Assembly: GCA_963708455.1 (NCBI GenBank)
Contig: CAVPSQ010000001.1
Location: 151,239-215,238 of the forward strand
Length of the DNA stretch: 64,000 nt
Source: CAIMUS01 sp963708455
GTDB taxonomy: Bacteria > Pseudomonadota > Gammaproteobacteria > Competibacterales > Competibacteraceae
Reading direction: 5' to 3'
This document shows, in pieces, positions 7,452 through 15,067 of this stretch (the stretch's first letter is position 1; each line of letters opens with the position of its first letter). The notes below the pieces were generated by a model. It saw only the letters and a program-made list of their open reading frames with translations, was not told the origin of the DNA and did not search any database. The position numbers and the translations under genes were made by a program.

Positions 7452-8847
7452 GATGGTCGCCCCCGGTTTGCCAAGCGTTCAATCGGTGACGGCGAGCAGG
7501 AAGAGATTGCGGCCATAGATCCGGACTTTATTGAGGCCGTGGCCTCTGTCCCTGATGGAATGCGCTGACCGAATCCTCAACACTTCGGCGCACTCAAGGT
7601 GCCCTGTCTAATGCAGGATAATTCGGTCACGGTCTGACCTGTCTTGCCATCACGTCATGATTGCCTGAGCAATCGGTAGAGTTGATCCTCTCTGTTCGGT
7701 GTGCCGCGGTTGCCCAACCGGTTCGATTACGCGCCAGCTACTGCCAGTAGGTAATCGGGCCGGAACTCTCTGTCGTGTGCCAATAGCGCCCAAACGATGC
7801 GAGCATTCTTGTTCGCCAACGCCACGGCGGCTACATTCTTGTTTCGCCTGCCTATGATCCGAGTGAGCCAGCTATCGGCTTTTTCCAGCTTACGTTCCGA
7901 CACCCGGATTACCGCTCGCGCGCCATGGATCAGCAGCGTCCTCAGATAGCTATCGCCCCGCTTGCTGATTCCCAGCAAGGTCTGCTTACCACCCGTGGAG
8001 TGCTGTCGGGGTACCAATCCTAGCCAAGCTGCCAACTGTCGTCCATTCTCGAAATTCTTGGCGTCACCAATGGAAGCCACCAAGGCGCTGGCGGTGAGCG
8101 GGCCGATTCCTGGAATCTCGGCCAGCTTACGGCTGGCAGCGTTCTCCCGGTGCCAGAGCTGAATCTGGGCATCCAGTTCGTCCACCTGTCGGTCCAACTC
8201 TTTCAGATGTTCACCCAACCGTTGCACCAGTTGGCGGAATACCCCGGGCAGCTCGTTCTCGCCGTCTTCGAGAATGTCCGGCAACCGCTGGGCGATATGG
8301 CCGATGCCTTGAGGTAGGACCATGCCGTACTCAGCCAACAGCCCCCGAATCTGGTTCGCCTGCGCGGTACGCGCCTTGACAAAGCCCTGCCGGGCTCGAT
8401 GTAACGCCAATACAGCCTGTTGCTCGCCGGTCTTGATCGGCACGAAGCGCATCGAGGGCCGGCTTACCGCTTCACAGATCGCCTCGGCATCCGCTGCGTC
8501 ATTCTTGTTCGTCTTCACGTAGGGCTTCACGAACTGCGGCGCCATCAGCTTGACCGTGTGCCCCAGCTGCTCAAGCTTCCTTGCCCAGTCATGCGCGCTG
8601 CCACAGGCTTCCATCCCGATCAGGCACGGCGGGAGGTTGGCGAAAAACGGCAGCACCTGGGCACGCTTCATCTGCTTCTTCAGCCCTGCCTTCCCTCGTT
8701 CATCGACACCGTGTACCTGAAACACTTTTTTTGCCAGATCGATCCCAACTGTCGTAATGTTCATCTCGGTCGCCTCTTCATCTTTTGTGGAACTTCGTAA
8801 ATCTCCACTTTGGCACTTTTGATGCCGTTTAGGGAGGGGCGACCATC
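7452..8847 (-). mobile_element. IS110-family element, IS1111-like group
   Basis: The 12-bp inverted repeats GATGGTCGCCCC (7452-7463) and its complement (8836-8847) flank a DEDD transposase gene. About 260 nt of non-coding DNA lie downstream of the gene (7464-7726) against only about 70 nt upstream. A long 3' non-coding end with sub-terminal inverted repeats is the IS1111 pattern, in which the guide (bridge) RNA is encoded at that end. Exact ends are not certain because this family does not use conventional terminal repeats. Confidence 0.7.
7727..8764 (-). CDS. IS110-family DEDD transposase (RNA-guided recombinase)
   Basis: The protein has 345 residues from MNITTVGIDLAKKVFQVHGV. The N-terminal RuvC-like DEDD domain shows GIDLAKKVF (Asp), LIGMEACGSAHDWARKL (Glu) and KTNKNDAADAEAI (Asp pair). 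The C-terminal Transposase_20 domain shows IPGIGPLTASALVASIGDA, then GRQLAAWLGLVPRQHSTGGK and a Ser region (ISKRGDSYLRTLL). Start 8764 is chosen because it begins the conserved N-terminus; 29 upstream residues look non-coding. The length is normal and the gene intact. Confidence 0.92.
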   Translation of the reverse strand: MNITTVGIDLAKKVFQVHGVDERGKAGLKKQMKRAQVLPFFANLPPCLIGMEACGSAHDWARKLEQLGHTVKLMAPQFVKPYVKTNKNDAADAEAICEAVSRPSMRFVPIKTGEQQAVLALHRARQGFVKARTAQANQIRGLLAEYGMVLPQGIGHIAQRLPDILEDGENELPGVFRQLVQRLGEHLKELDRQVDELDAQIQLWHRENAASRKLAEIPGIGPLTASALVASIGDAKNFENGRQLAAWLGLVPRQHSTGGKQTLLGISKRGDSYLRTLLIHGARAVIRVSERKLEKADSWLTRIIGRRNKNVAAVALANKNARIVWALLAHDREFRPDYLLAVAGA

Positions 8848-8897
8848 CCATTACTTAGGCCCTATTTGTCTAATGTTCCCGTTCTGCGCTTCCCAGA

Positions 8898-8950
8898 AGG
8901 AACTCGGATTGCGTTCCGCAAGCTCCGCTCCATCTGGGTTACACTGGCTA
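8898..8950 (-). repeat. REP-like repeat, family A, copy 3
   Basis: GGAACTCGGATTGCGTTCC, GCAAGCTCCGCTCCATC, TGGGTTACACTGGCT: same family and orientation as 7302-7351, so two copies flank the IS110 element. Confidence 0.6.
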
Positions 8951-8986
8951 GACCTGTAGCCAAGCGCCTTATTTGTTGTAAAAAAG

Positions 8987-9014
8987 AAAAAGCCGGCTCT
9001 AATGTCGGCTTTTT
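8987..9014. terminator. Bidirectional Rho-independent terminator
   Basis: AAAAAGCCG (8987-8995) pairs with CGGCTTTTT (9006-9014) around a 10-nt loop, with A-run and T-run at opposite ends. It could end transcription of the small minus-strand gene at 9130-9324. Confidence 0.75.
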
Positions 9015-9129
9015 CATTGTTGACTCTTGTGAGAGGCTCTCCGTGTCATTTTAAGATTTATCTATAATAAAATATTTACATTATTAAATGCTTGGCTGAT
9101 TCAGTGGCAACTTTATTAATGCTGTTTTC

Positions 9130-9324
9130 TCAATATCTTCTTCTCTGTAAATCTTTTACATCATCCACAAACGCTTTTGCTTTGTTACGATCGATAAAAA
9201 TAGATTTTGCGTAGTTACTTAAAATATTGTAGTGGACGTCTTTTCTGACTTTTATGTGGTTGTTTAACTTAACCCCATAATCTCTCGCCACCTTCTTAAT
9301 AATATCTCTTGAGTATATCGTCAT
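9130..9324 (-). CDS. Small AT-rich hypothetical protein
   Basis: The protein has 64 residues, Lys/Asp-rich (MTIYSRDIIKKVARDYGVK and FVDDVKDLQRRRY). Start 9324 is chosen for its GAAGGAGAA site; the longer frame begins at 9363. Base composition is much lower in GC than nearby genes, suggesting foreign origin. No family is recognised. Confidence 0.4.
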   Translation of the reverse strand: MTIYSRDIIKKVARDYGVKLNNHIKVRKDVHYNILSNYAKSIFIDRNKAKAFVDDVKDLQRRRY

Positions 9325-9454
9325 TAGTTCTCCTTCGGAGAACTTCTGCTCAAGAGTCAACAAAATATAGTATACTGGATTATCGCCTGATTGTCAATAA
9401 TCACGTGCCTTCAACTAAGGTGATAGGGAATGGAAGGAGACACACCCCAACAGT

Positions 9455-9655
9455 GGACAATTTGAGTTAAGTGTCTACTGTTGGCCGAGCTATCACCCGT
9501 AACCCCTTGTTTTGCCTAGACCAGCAAGGCGACAACATGAGACAAAATGATCGACCTACCCGCAATCCTTACCACCTGACTGTCGCTGAGGTCGAGATAA
9601 GCCCATGACCGCCACCAAGGACAGCGTCGAGTAGGAAAGGCTGTTTTGATGATCA
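9455..9655 (-). repeat. Right copy of the ~190-bp dispersed inverted repeat
   Basis: Reverse complement of 2682-2876 with scattered substitutions and small gaps. Positions 9656-9809 contain no gene I can support and may be more of the same decayed element. Confidence 0.6.
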
Positions 9656-9809
9656 GGTGATAGTATTCTCGCTGCGTCAACCATCACAAAGCAGAAACCC
9701 ACCTATGCGCGACGGCCTGACTCAGCCGCAGGACTAGGACGCCTGAGTGGGTCAATGACGGTTTGACAAAAGGCTGGATTCTCTGTGGGCGTTCCGTTAT
9801 AGTTTTTAT

Positions 9810-10633
9810 GGTATTGTCAACTTGACCGGAGGGGGGCTCACCGGGCATCATCGCGGCCCATGAACAGAGCGACGAACCCCTACGCCGGCTACCGCTATCC
9901 CGCTGAGATCATCAGCCAGGCGGTCTGGCTGTATTTCCGCTTTACCCTCAGCTTTCGTGACATTGAGGAAATACTGGCTACCCGCGGCATCTTCGTGACC
10001 TACGAGACGATCCGGCAGTGGTGTCTAAAATTCGGCCAACCGTTCGCGAACGCGGTGCGGCGGCGGTTGCCTCGCCCTGGTGATAAGGGGCACTTGGACG
10101 AGATGTATCTGAAGATTAATGGCAAGCTGCATTACCTCTGGCGGGCCGTCGATCAGGACGGGCAGGTGTTGGATATCCTCCTGCAGACCCGCCGCGATAA
10201 GCACGCGGCGAAGCGATTTTTCAAGAAGCTGCTGAAGGGCTTACGCTACGTGCCGCAGGTGGTGGTGACGGATAAACTCCGCAGTTACGGGGCGGCGCTC
10301 AAGGAGGTCATGCCCAGTGTCGAGCATCGCCAGCATAAAGGGTTAAATAACCGGGCCGAGCTCTCGCATCAGCCAACGCGCCAGCAGGAACGGCAAATGC
10401 GGCGGTTCAAGTCCGCCGGGCAAGCCCAGCGATTCCTGTCGGCACACTTTCCCATTAATAATCTGTTTCGCTTTCGTCGGCATCTTCTGACCGCCGCCGA
10501 CGCCCGGATGGTCCGCGCGCAGGCCTTCGATACCTGGCAGCAGGTGACGTGCGTCCAAAAAGCGGCCTAACCCCCCTCAAACCCCTCGTATCACGGGTGA
10601 ATTGCGTCTACAGTTCAACAAGTTGACAATACC
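9810..10633 (+). mobile_element. IS6-family (IS26-like) element
   Basis: The 824-bp element has perfect 15-bp inverted repeats GGTATTGTCAACTTG (9810-9824) and its complement (10619-10633), the size typical of IS6. The 8-bp flanks (GTTTTTAT and CATAGGAA) differ, so no target duplication is present. This fits insertion followed by IS6-mediated deletion. Its right end truncates an IS200 transposase gene. Confidence 0.85.
9860..10570 (+). CDS. IS6-family transposase
   Basis: The transposase has 236 residues, the usual IS6 length. Motifs: RYPAEIISQAVWLYFRFTLS, RDIEEILATRGI (N-terminal HTH), DKGHLDEMYLKINGKLHYLW (first Asp region), VVTDKLRSYGAALKEV (second Asp), and NNRAELSHQPTRQQERQMRR (catalytic Glu). 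Intact. Confidence 0.92.
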   Translation: MNRATNPYAGYRYPAEIISQAVWLYFRFTLSFRDIEEILATRGIFVTYETIRQWCLKFGQPFANAVRRRLPRPGDKGHLDEMYLKINGKLHYLWRAVDQDGQVLDILLQTRRDKHAAKRFFKKLLKGLRYVPQVVVTDKLRSYGAALKEVMPSVEHRQHKGLNNRAELSHQPTRQQERQMRRFKSAGQAQRFLSAHFPINNLFRFRRHLLTAADARMVRAQAFDTWQQVTCVQKAA

Positions 10634-10895
10634 CATAGGAACTCTTCCCCTTCAACCGCTGTACCAGCCGGCTGATCGTCACTTGGGGCGGGATCGACAG
10701 CATCACGTGAACATGATCGGCCGAGATATGCCCCTGCAAGATATCGACGCTTTGCCGTCGGCATTCTTCCCGTACCACGTCGCGAACCCGCTCGGCAATC
10801 GCACCCCGGAGCACTTTATGACGATACTTGGTGATCCAGACTACATGCAGATGGATGGAAAACACCGTGTGGGAACCATGACGATAGTCGCTCAT
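10608..10895 (-). pseudogene. IS200/IS605-type Y1 transposase TnpA, 3' truncated
   Basis: The frame has 95 residues of the ~140 expected. It begins MSDYRHGSHTVFSIHLHVVW, with the HUH metal motif in SADHVHVMLSIPP and QRLKGKSS following. After KSS the reading runs into the IS6 terminal repeat (residues YGYCQLVEL). The catalytic Tyr helix, normally downstream of this point, is missing, so the protein is inactive. The native sequence ends at about 10634. Confidence 0.8.
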
Positions 10896-10945
10896 CTTCC
10901 AAGCATAGCAAAAAAGCTGCTAAAGCTTCCGCCTAAAGGCGGGGG
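10634..10945 (-). mobile_element. IS200 remnant truncated by IS6 and abutted by IS4/IS50
   Basis: The remnant keeps one end with a typical short hairpin (CCGCCT-AAA-GGCGG, 10929-10941) and most of the tnpA gene (10895 downward). The other end was removed by the IS6 element. Confidence 0.65.
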
Positions 10946-10951
10946 TTTTAA

Positions 10952-12371
10952 CCCACCCGATTACCCACAACTGCCAACTAATTGTATAATATAAGTTTTT
11001 ATAACCTTGTGGGGTGGTGGGATGAGCTGGGCGCAACAAGAGTTTGAGACCCTGGAGATAGGAGATGCGCGACGGACCCAACGCTTGATCAAGCTGGTGG
11101 ACGATCTGTCGGCTCAACCGACAGGGAGCATTCCGTTGGCCTGCGGCGGCTGGGCGGAGACCAAGGCGGCTTATCGGTTGCTGAATAACCCGGCGTTGGA
11201 GTGGCGCGAGATCCTGGAGGTGCATACCGAGCGGACGGTCGAGCGGATGCAGGGCCAGGCGGTCTTGTTGTGCATTCAAGATACCACTGAGTTGGATTTC
11301 ACCTCGCAACCGGGGATTGCCGGGCTGGGGCGGTTGAGCTACGAGGCTCAGCATGGCCTGTACGTGCATCCGACCCTGGTGGTGACGCCGGCGGGGATGG
11401 CCTTGGGGGTGGTGGATGCCTGGATCTGGGCCCGCCCACCCAAGGACGTACCGCAGGTCAAGGAAAGTACGCGCTGGCTGGAAGGCTACGCGATCGTCGC
11501 CGAGTTGGCCGAGCGGGTGCCCGCGAGCCGGCTGGTCTACGTCACCGACCGGGAAGGCGATATCCGGGCGTTGATGGACCTGGCCGCCGAGCGCGGCCAC
11601 CCGGCGGACTGGCTGGTGCGAGCCCAGCACAACCGCAACACGACCACAGGCGAGAAGCTGTGGGATCGGCTGGCGCGGGATGAACCGCTGGGGGAAGTGG
11701 AATTCCTGCTGCCGGCGGCACCGGACCGCCCGGCCCGTCTCGTGCGGCAAACGCTGTACCGGCAAGCGGTGACGCTGCCGGCGCATCACGGCACATCGGC
11801 GGTGACCGTGACGGCTGTCCTGGCCCGCGAGGAACACCCGCCGGCGGGCGAGAAGGCAATCGAATGGCGACTGCTGACGAATCGGACGGCGGAGACGCTC
11901 GAAGCCGTAGTGGAACTCATTGATGGGTATCGTCGCCGCTGGCTGGTGGAAATTTTTTTCAGGATTTTGAAATCGGGTTGCCGGGTCGAGGCGCTGCAAC
12001 TGGGTACCCTGGAGCGGTTGGAACGGGCCTTGGTCATTTACCTCATTATCGCCTGGCGGATTCTGCACTTGGTGACCTGGGGGCGCGACTGCCCGAACTT
12101 GCCGTGTGACGTCGTCTTTGATCCCGAGGAATGGCAGGCGGCCTGGATCGTGGCCCATCGCTGCCCGCCACCGGAAACGCCCCCACCCCTGGGCCAGATG
12201 GTGCGGCTGATCGCGGGCTTTGGCGGGTTTCTCGGCCGCAAGCACGACGGTCACCCCGGTCCCAAGGCGATCTGGGAAGGCCTACAGAAGGTCAGAGCGT
12301 TTGCCATCGCCTTTGAGTCTCACCAATTGGCTTACGCCGAGGATGGATAAAATTGTGGGTAAACGGGTGGG
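10952..12371 (+). mobile_element. IS4-family element, IS50-like group
   Basis: The ~1420-bp element has ~19-bp inverted repeats CCCACCCGATTACCCACAA (10952-10970) and TTGTGGGTAAACGGGTGGG (12353-12371). TTTTAACCC occurs at 10946-10954 and again at 12372-12380; this 9-bp direct repeat partly overlaps the left inverted repeat and fits the 9-bp duplication of the IS50 group. It inserted at the junction of the IS200 remnant and an IS66 fragment. Confidence 0.75.
11022..12350 (+). CDS. IS4-family (Tn5/IS50-type) transposase
   Basis: The transposase has 442 residues from ATG 11022 (a TTG at 11007 is possible). The N-terminal Tn5-type domain reads WAQQEFETLEIGDARRTQRL, AETKAAYRLLNNP. DDE residues: LLCIQDTTELDF, VYVTDREGDIRALMDLA, and RRRWLVEIFFRILKSGCRVE with the Glu. 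The length is close to Tn5 transposase. Intact and probably active. Confidence 0.9.
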   Translation: MSWAQQEFETLEIGDARRTQRLIKLVDDLSAQPTGSIPLACGGWAETKAAYRLLNNPALEWREILEVHTERTVERMQGQAVLLCIQDTTELDFTSQPGIAGLGRLSYEAQHGLYVHPTLVVTPAGMALGVVDAWIWARPPKDVPQVKESTRWLEGYAIVAELAERVPASRLVYVTDREGDIRALMDLAAERGHPADWLVRAQHNRNTTTGEKLWDRLARDEPLGEVEFLLPAAPDRPARLVRQTLYRQAVTLPAHHGTSAVTVTAVLAREEHPPAGEKAIEWRLLTNRTAETLEAVVELIDGYRRRWLVEIFFRILKSGCRVEALQLGTLERLERALVIYLIIAWRILHLVTWGRDCPNLPCDVVFDPEEWQAAWIVAHRCPPPETPPPLGQMVRLIAGFGGFLGRKHDGHPGPKAIWEGLQKVRAFAIAFESHQLAYAEDG

Positions 12372-12380
12372 TTTTAACCC

Positions 12381-12792
12381 TCCCCATTGGAGACAATAAA
12401 AAGCCGGTGTTCTGTACCCGGATGTTCAGTTCCTGCACCACATACCGCCGACATCCTTTGAACCGGGCTCCCGCCGGGACCTCCGCCAAGGGGACCCGTT
12501 CGGTCACGTGAATCGTTAACTCGGCCGTCTTCTGGCGCTGCGGACCCCGGCCGGGCCGTCCTTTGCCGGCCGCCGTCCCCGCCTCCGCTGAGGCCTGATC
12601 CCCGCCCGGTTCCAATGAACTCGGCTTCAACTGGGGCCGCTGGGGCCCACCTTTCAACCGCCGGATTTCATCTGCCAGTCGCTGGATCTGCTCCTGTTGT
12701 TGCACAATAATCTGCAACAGACTCCGTACTAGCGGCGTTTGCTCCGCGTCGGGAATCACTGGCAACTTCGGGGTGAAAGATGGGATGTCCAT
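12381..12792 (-). pseudogene. IS66-type transposase, N-terminal fragment
   Basis: The fragment reads MDIPSFTPKLPVIPD, a coiled-coil LLQIIVQQQEQIQRLADEIR, then a Pro/Gly-rich linker and PAGARFKGCRRYVVQELNIR. This matches the start of IS66 TnpC (leucine zipper, then the KGY-VVQDL-like motif). At 12380 the frame passes into the IS4/IS50 element. The large catalytic part is absent. Confidence 0.6.
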
Positions 12793-12829
12793 CGCTTCAA
12801 GTGTAAACTTATGTTAAGGCTTACTGCAG

Positions 12830-12961
12830 CTACCTGCCTGCACTTAATGAGCATTTACCTCCTTCGCCGTGTACCATCACGACTGTGCCGACATCACCGG
12901 CCTTAAGATCATACTCCGCCACGTCTTCTGTCAGCACTATGCGGTTCAGTTCTTCGATCAT
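12830..12961 (-). pseudogene. DUF4926 protein, 3' truncated
   Basis: MIEELNRIVLTEDVAEYDLK followed by AGDVGTVVMVHGEGG matches the N-terminal half of DUF4926, a small SH3-like protein often found with toxin-antitoxin loci. Start 12961 has an AAGGAGGAG site 8 nt upstream. The normal end of the domain is replaced by KCSLSAGR, at the edge of the IS graveyard. Confidence 0.55.
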
Positions 12962-13050
12962 GTCATCTCCTCCTTTTCGATCTCGACAATGGCTTAAAAC
13001 GCTGCTCTCTGGCTGCCCTCGATGGCGCATGCCGTTACCCTCTGCCGGCA

Positions 13051-13944
13051 TTAATAGCGGCTCGCCAGCGTATTTTCCTGCTGTGGCGAAACGGTCGCCA
13101 TGCCTGCGTAGCGATTCAGCAGTTCATTCACCCGCCGGACATAGTGGCGGGTTTCCAGGGGCGCTTTCCGCTCCAGCCGTTCCCAGACCTCGGCGACCGT
13201 CGCCGGCGGCTGATTCCCCACCACCTGACGTCGCACCCGATCATGTCCCCAATTATAGGCCGCTAGCGCCAGGTCTTTACGCACCTCCCAGGGCGCCATA
13301 TCGGCAAACGGCTCATCCAGCAGCCAGCGCAAATACGCCGTACCCAGCAGGATATTGAAGTCGGGATCATACAGTTGGTGTCGGCTGGGCGGCGGAGCCA
13401 ACGCATCACCCGTCACATAGCGCAGGGCCTCGGCGCCACCTTTGTCAGGCACCAGTTGCATCAAGCCGACAGCCTCTTTCGGGCTGACGGCGGTTGGCTG
13501 AAAACTCGATTCCGTCTGGATCACGGCCAAAATCAGCGCCGGTGGCAAACCAAAACGGGCGGCGTGAGCGGTGACGAGTGCCCGGTAGCGCTCGGCATTC
13601 ACAGGTGTCGGCCGGCGTAGACTGGGCCTCGGACGCGGTTCAGTGGTCAGCGCAGGACGACTGTTAAACGGCCAGCGGTCCGCGACCGTCACTGTCGGCG
13701 CCGCTTCAACCCTGTCGGGTGACGGGGTGGCAGCCCTATAGGGTTCATTCCAGAGCGTGGGCCGTTCCGACAGCCGTTTACCCATTCGGCTGAAAACCGC
13801 TGCACGGTGCACAGCGGACGCGGCGGGCGGCATCTCCCAGAGCGAGTGAACAGGCCGACCGTGCTTACCCCGTGCGGCTGCCAGCGGGGAAAACAGCAGG
13901 GCGTATACCAGGGCGATACTCAGCCAACGACCTCGGCGCCGCAT
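13051..13944 (-). CDS. Lytic transglycosylase (SLT domain)
   Basis: The exported murein lytic transglycosylase has 297 residues. A hydrophobic signal (WLSIALVYALLFSPLAAA) is followed by a variable linker and an SLT domain at about residues 120-285. The catalytic Glu is in AVIQTESSFQPTAVSPKEAV, followed by GLMQLVPDKGG, LLGTAYLRWLLD and LALAAYNWGHDRV. Such enzymes open peptidoglycan for type IV secretion. It overlaps the MobI-like gene by one base (13944), so both are one transcription unit. A second SLT domain is fused to TraG in this element. Confidence 0.85.
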   Translation of the reverse strand: MRRRGRWLSIALVYALLFSPLAAARGKHGRPVHSLWEMPPAASAVHRAAVFSRMGKRLSERPTLWNEPYRAATPSPDRVEAAPTVTVADRWPFNSRPALTTEPRPRPSLRRPTPVNAERYRALVTAHAARFGLPPALILAVIQTESSFQPTAVSPKEAVGLMQLVPDKGGAEALRYVTGDALAPPPSRHQLYDPDFNILLGTAYLRWLLDEPFADMAPWEVRKDLALAAYNWGHDRVRRQVVGNQPPATVAEVWERLERKAPLETRHYVRRVNELLNRYAGMATVSPQQENTLASRY

Positions 13945-14540
13945 CAGTCAACCTCCGGCGGCTCAAGCGGGGTTTTCTCCGCCGCTGGCTGCAGTCGCCG
14001 CGCCAACGCGCGCACCTTGACCCACAACGCGCCCTGTCGGCGCAATTCCGCAAAACGCGCTTCACACGTTTCGATCAGCGGCAGTTCCCAGTCCCGGGCA
14101 TAGGGTTTGAAGGCGGAGAGGGGATAGCGGTAGCCCCGCCCCTTACGCAAATGCTCGGAAAAGACCCGCCGGCGCCCGGAGGTCGCGTCAATGGCGCGGC
14201 TGGTCCGCTGGATGAACCACTCAATCGCGATGTTGCCGTGATGCAAGCGGGCCCGAACCAGTACCCGCCCCCAAGCGCTGCGCGGACGGTGACGGTTTTC
14301 CTGCAAGTGCGTGGCCCAGACCGAATCCGTCAGTTGTCGAGCCTGCTGCACCAGGTCGGCAAGGCACAGGTCCACCAGTCGGATGATCAGTTCCGCGATC
14401 AAGGGAGCCAGCGCGCTACCTTTATCTTCGCCGGTCGTGGTGGTGGCGGGATTCAGTACCGCGGCGAGTCGATGCAGCTGCTGGATCAGGTCGGTAACAC
14501 CGGTCGCCTCAACCGGCGCCGGGGGTGAAGGTGCTGACAT
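13944..14540 (-). CDS. MobI-like conjugative mobilization protein
   Basis: The protein has 198 residues. The C-terminal half (RPRSAWGRVLVRARLHHGN, IAIEWFIQRTSRA, RVFSEHLRKGRGYRYPLSAF, WELPLIETCEARFAELRRQ) resembles MobI of SXT/R391 elements and IncA/C plasmids, a protein essential for transfer that acts at oriT. Context supports the call: divergent upstream DNA is full of perfect palindromes and a ParM-like gene follows, as in SXT/R391. Sequence similarity judged by eye is modest; an unrelated DNA-binding accessory factor is the alternative. Confidence 0.5.
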   Translation of the reverse strand: MSAPSPPAPVEATGVTDLIQQLHRLAAVLNPATTTTGEDKGSALAPLIAELIIRLVDLCLADLVQQARQLTDSVWATHLQENRHRPRSAWGRVLVRARLHHGNIAIEWFIQRTSRAIDATSGRRRVFSEHLRKGRGYRYPLSAFKPYARDWELPLIETCEARFAELRRQGALWVKVRALARRLQPAAEKTPLEPPEVD

Positions 14541-14850
14541 GCGATTTCCCCAAATACTTATCTATTTGGGCAATCCCTGGCGTTGACAGGTCTCCCGACG
14601 GGATTGGTGCCCGTGTCATCGGTTTCCCCAGATAAGGTGGATGCAAGGTCGGCGTTCCCAAAAATAATTTTGGGAAACCGATAAACCATCCTCGGTACCA
14701 CTTCCCTGGCTGACAGTCCGGTGCTTTCCCAAAAACTGTTTTTGGGAAACGCGCCGCGCTCTCCCCCACCGGCAGCAAGCCTCGACAAACAGGGGTAGCG
14801 GATGAGCCAAAACCCGGTTGGGGGAAGACTTCACCATGAAGCTAACCGGT
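14541..14850. other. Candidate origin of transfer (palindrome-rich intergenic region)
   Basis: Three perfect inverted repeats share a CCCAAA/TTTGGG core. CCCAAATA (14549-14556) pairs with 14563-14570. TTCCCAAAA (14655-14663) pairs with 14668-14676. TTTCCCAAAAAC (14725-14736) pairs with 14738-14749 around one base. A half-motif GGTTTCCCC is at 14621. The region lies immediately upstream of the MobI-like gene, where oriT is found in SXT/R391 and IncA/C. No nick site could be assigned. The motifs could also be operator or partition sites. Confidence 0.45.
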
Positions 14851-14872
14851 CTGTCCCAGGCACCGGCTCAGC

Positions 14873-15025
14873 GTAGCGCCAGGGCGCTACCGGTGGAGTT
14901 ACGAAAAATGCCCTGTATGAGCCACTTTTCGATATACCGGACGGTCATCGCGGGGGTTAAGGTTATCGCCTACACGTATTCACCGTGTCAGTCGTGGCGG
15001 CGGGCGACCTTGATTCGCCGCCGCC
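14873..15025. promoter_or_regulatory. Leader with two hairpins upstream of parM-like gene
   Basis: GTAGCGCC-AG-GGCGCTAC (14874-14891) is a perfect palindrome. GGCGGCGGGCGA (14996-15007) pairs with TCGCCGCCGCC (15015-15025) with one bulge. They sit 40-190 nt before the parM-like start, so they could be part of a centromere, an attenuator or the oriT. Confidence 0.35.
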
Positions 15026-15067
15026 GGTTCAACTGGTGTACTTACTGGAGACCTTCAGGAGACTTTT

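Noticed and set aside
10920..12254. 444-codon minus-strand ORF
   Set aside because: Shadow of the IS50-like transposase; composition is His/Gln/Pro/Arg-rich and no family fits.
14509..14837. Three overlapping minus-strand ORFs (76-89 codons) upstream of the MobI-like gene
   Set aside because: They run through perfect palindromes and repeat residues such as FPK; no ribosome binding site. Treated as non-coding candidate oriT.
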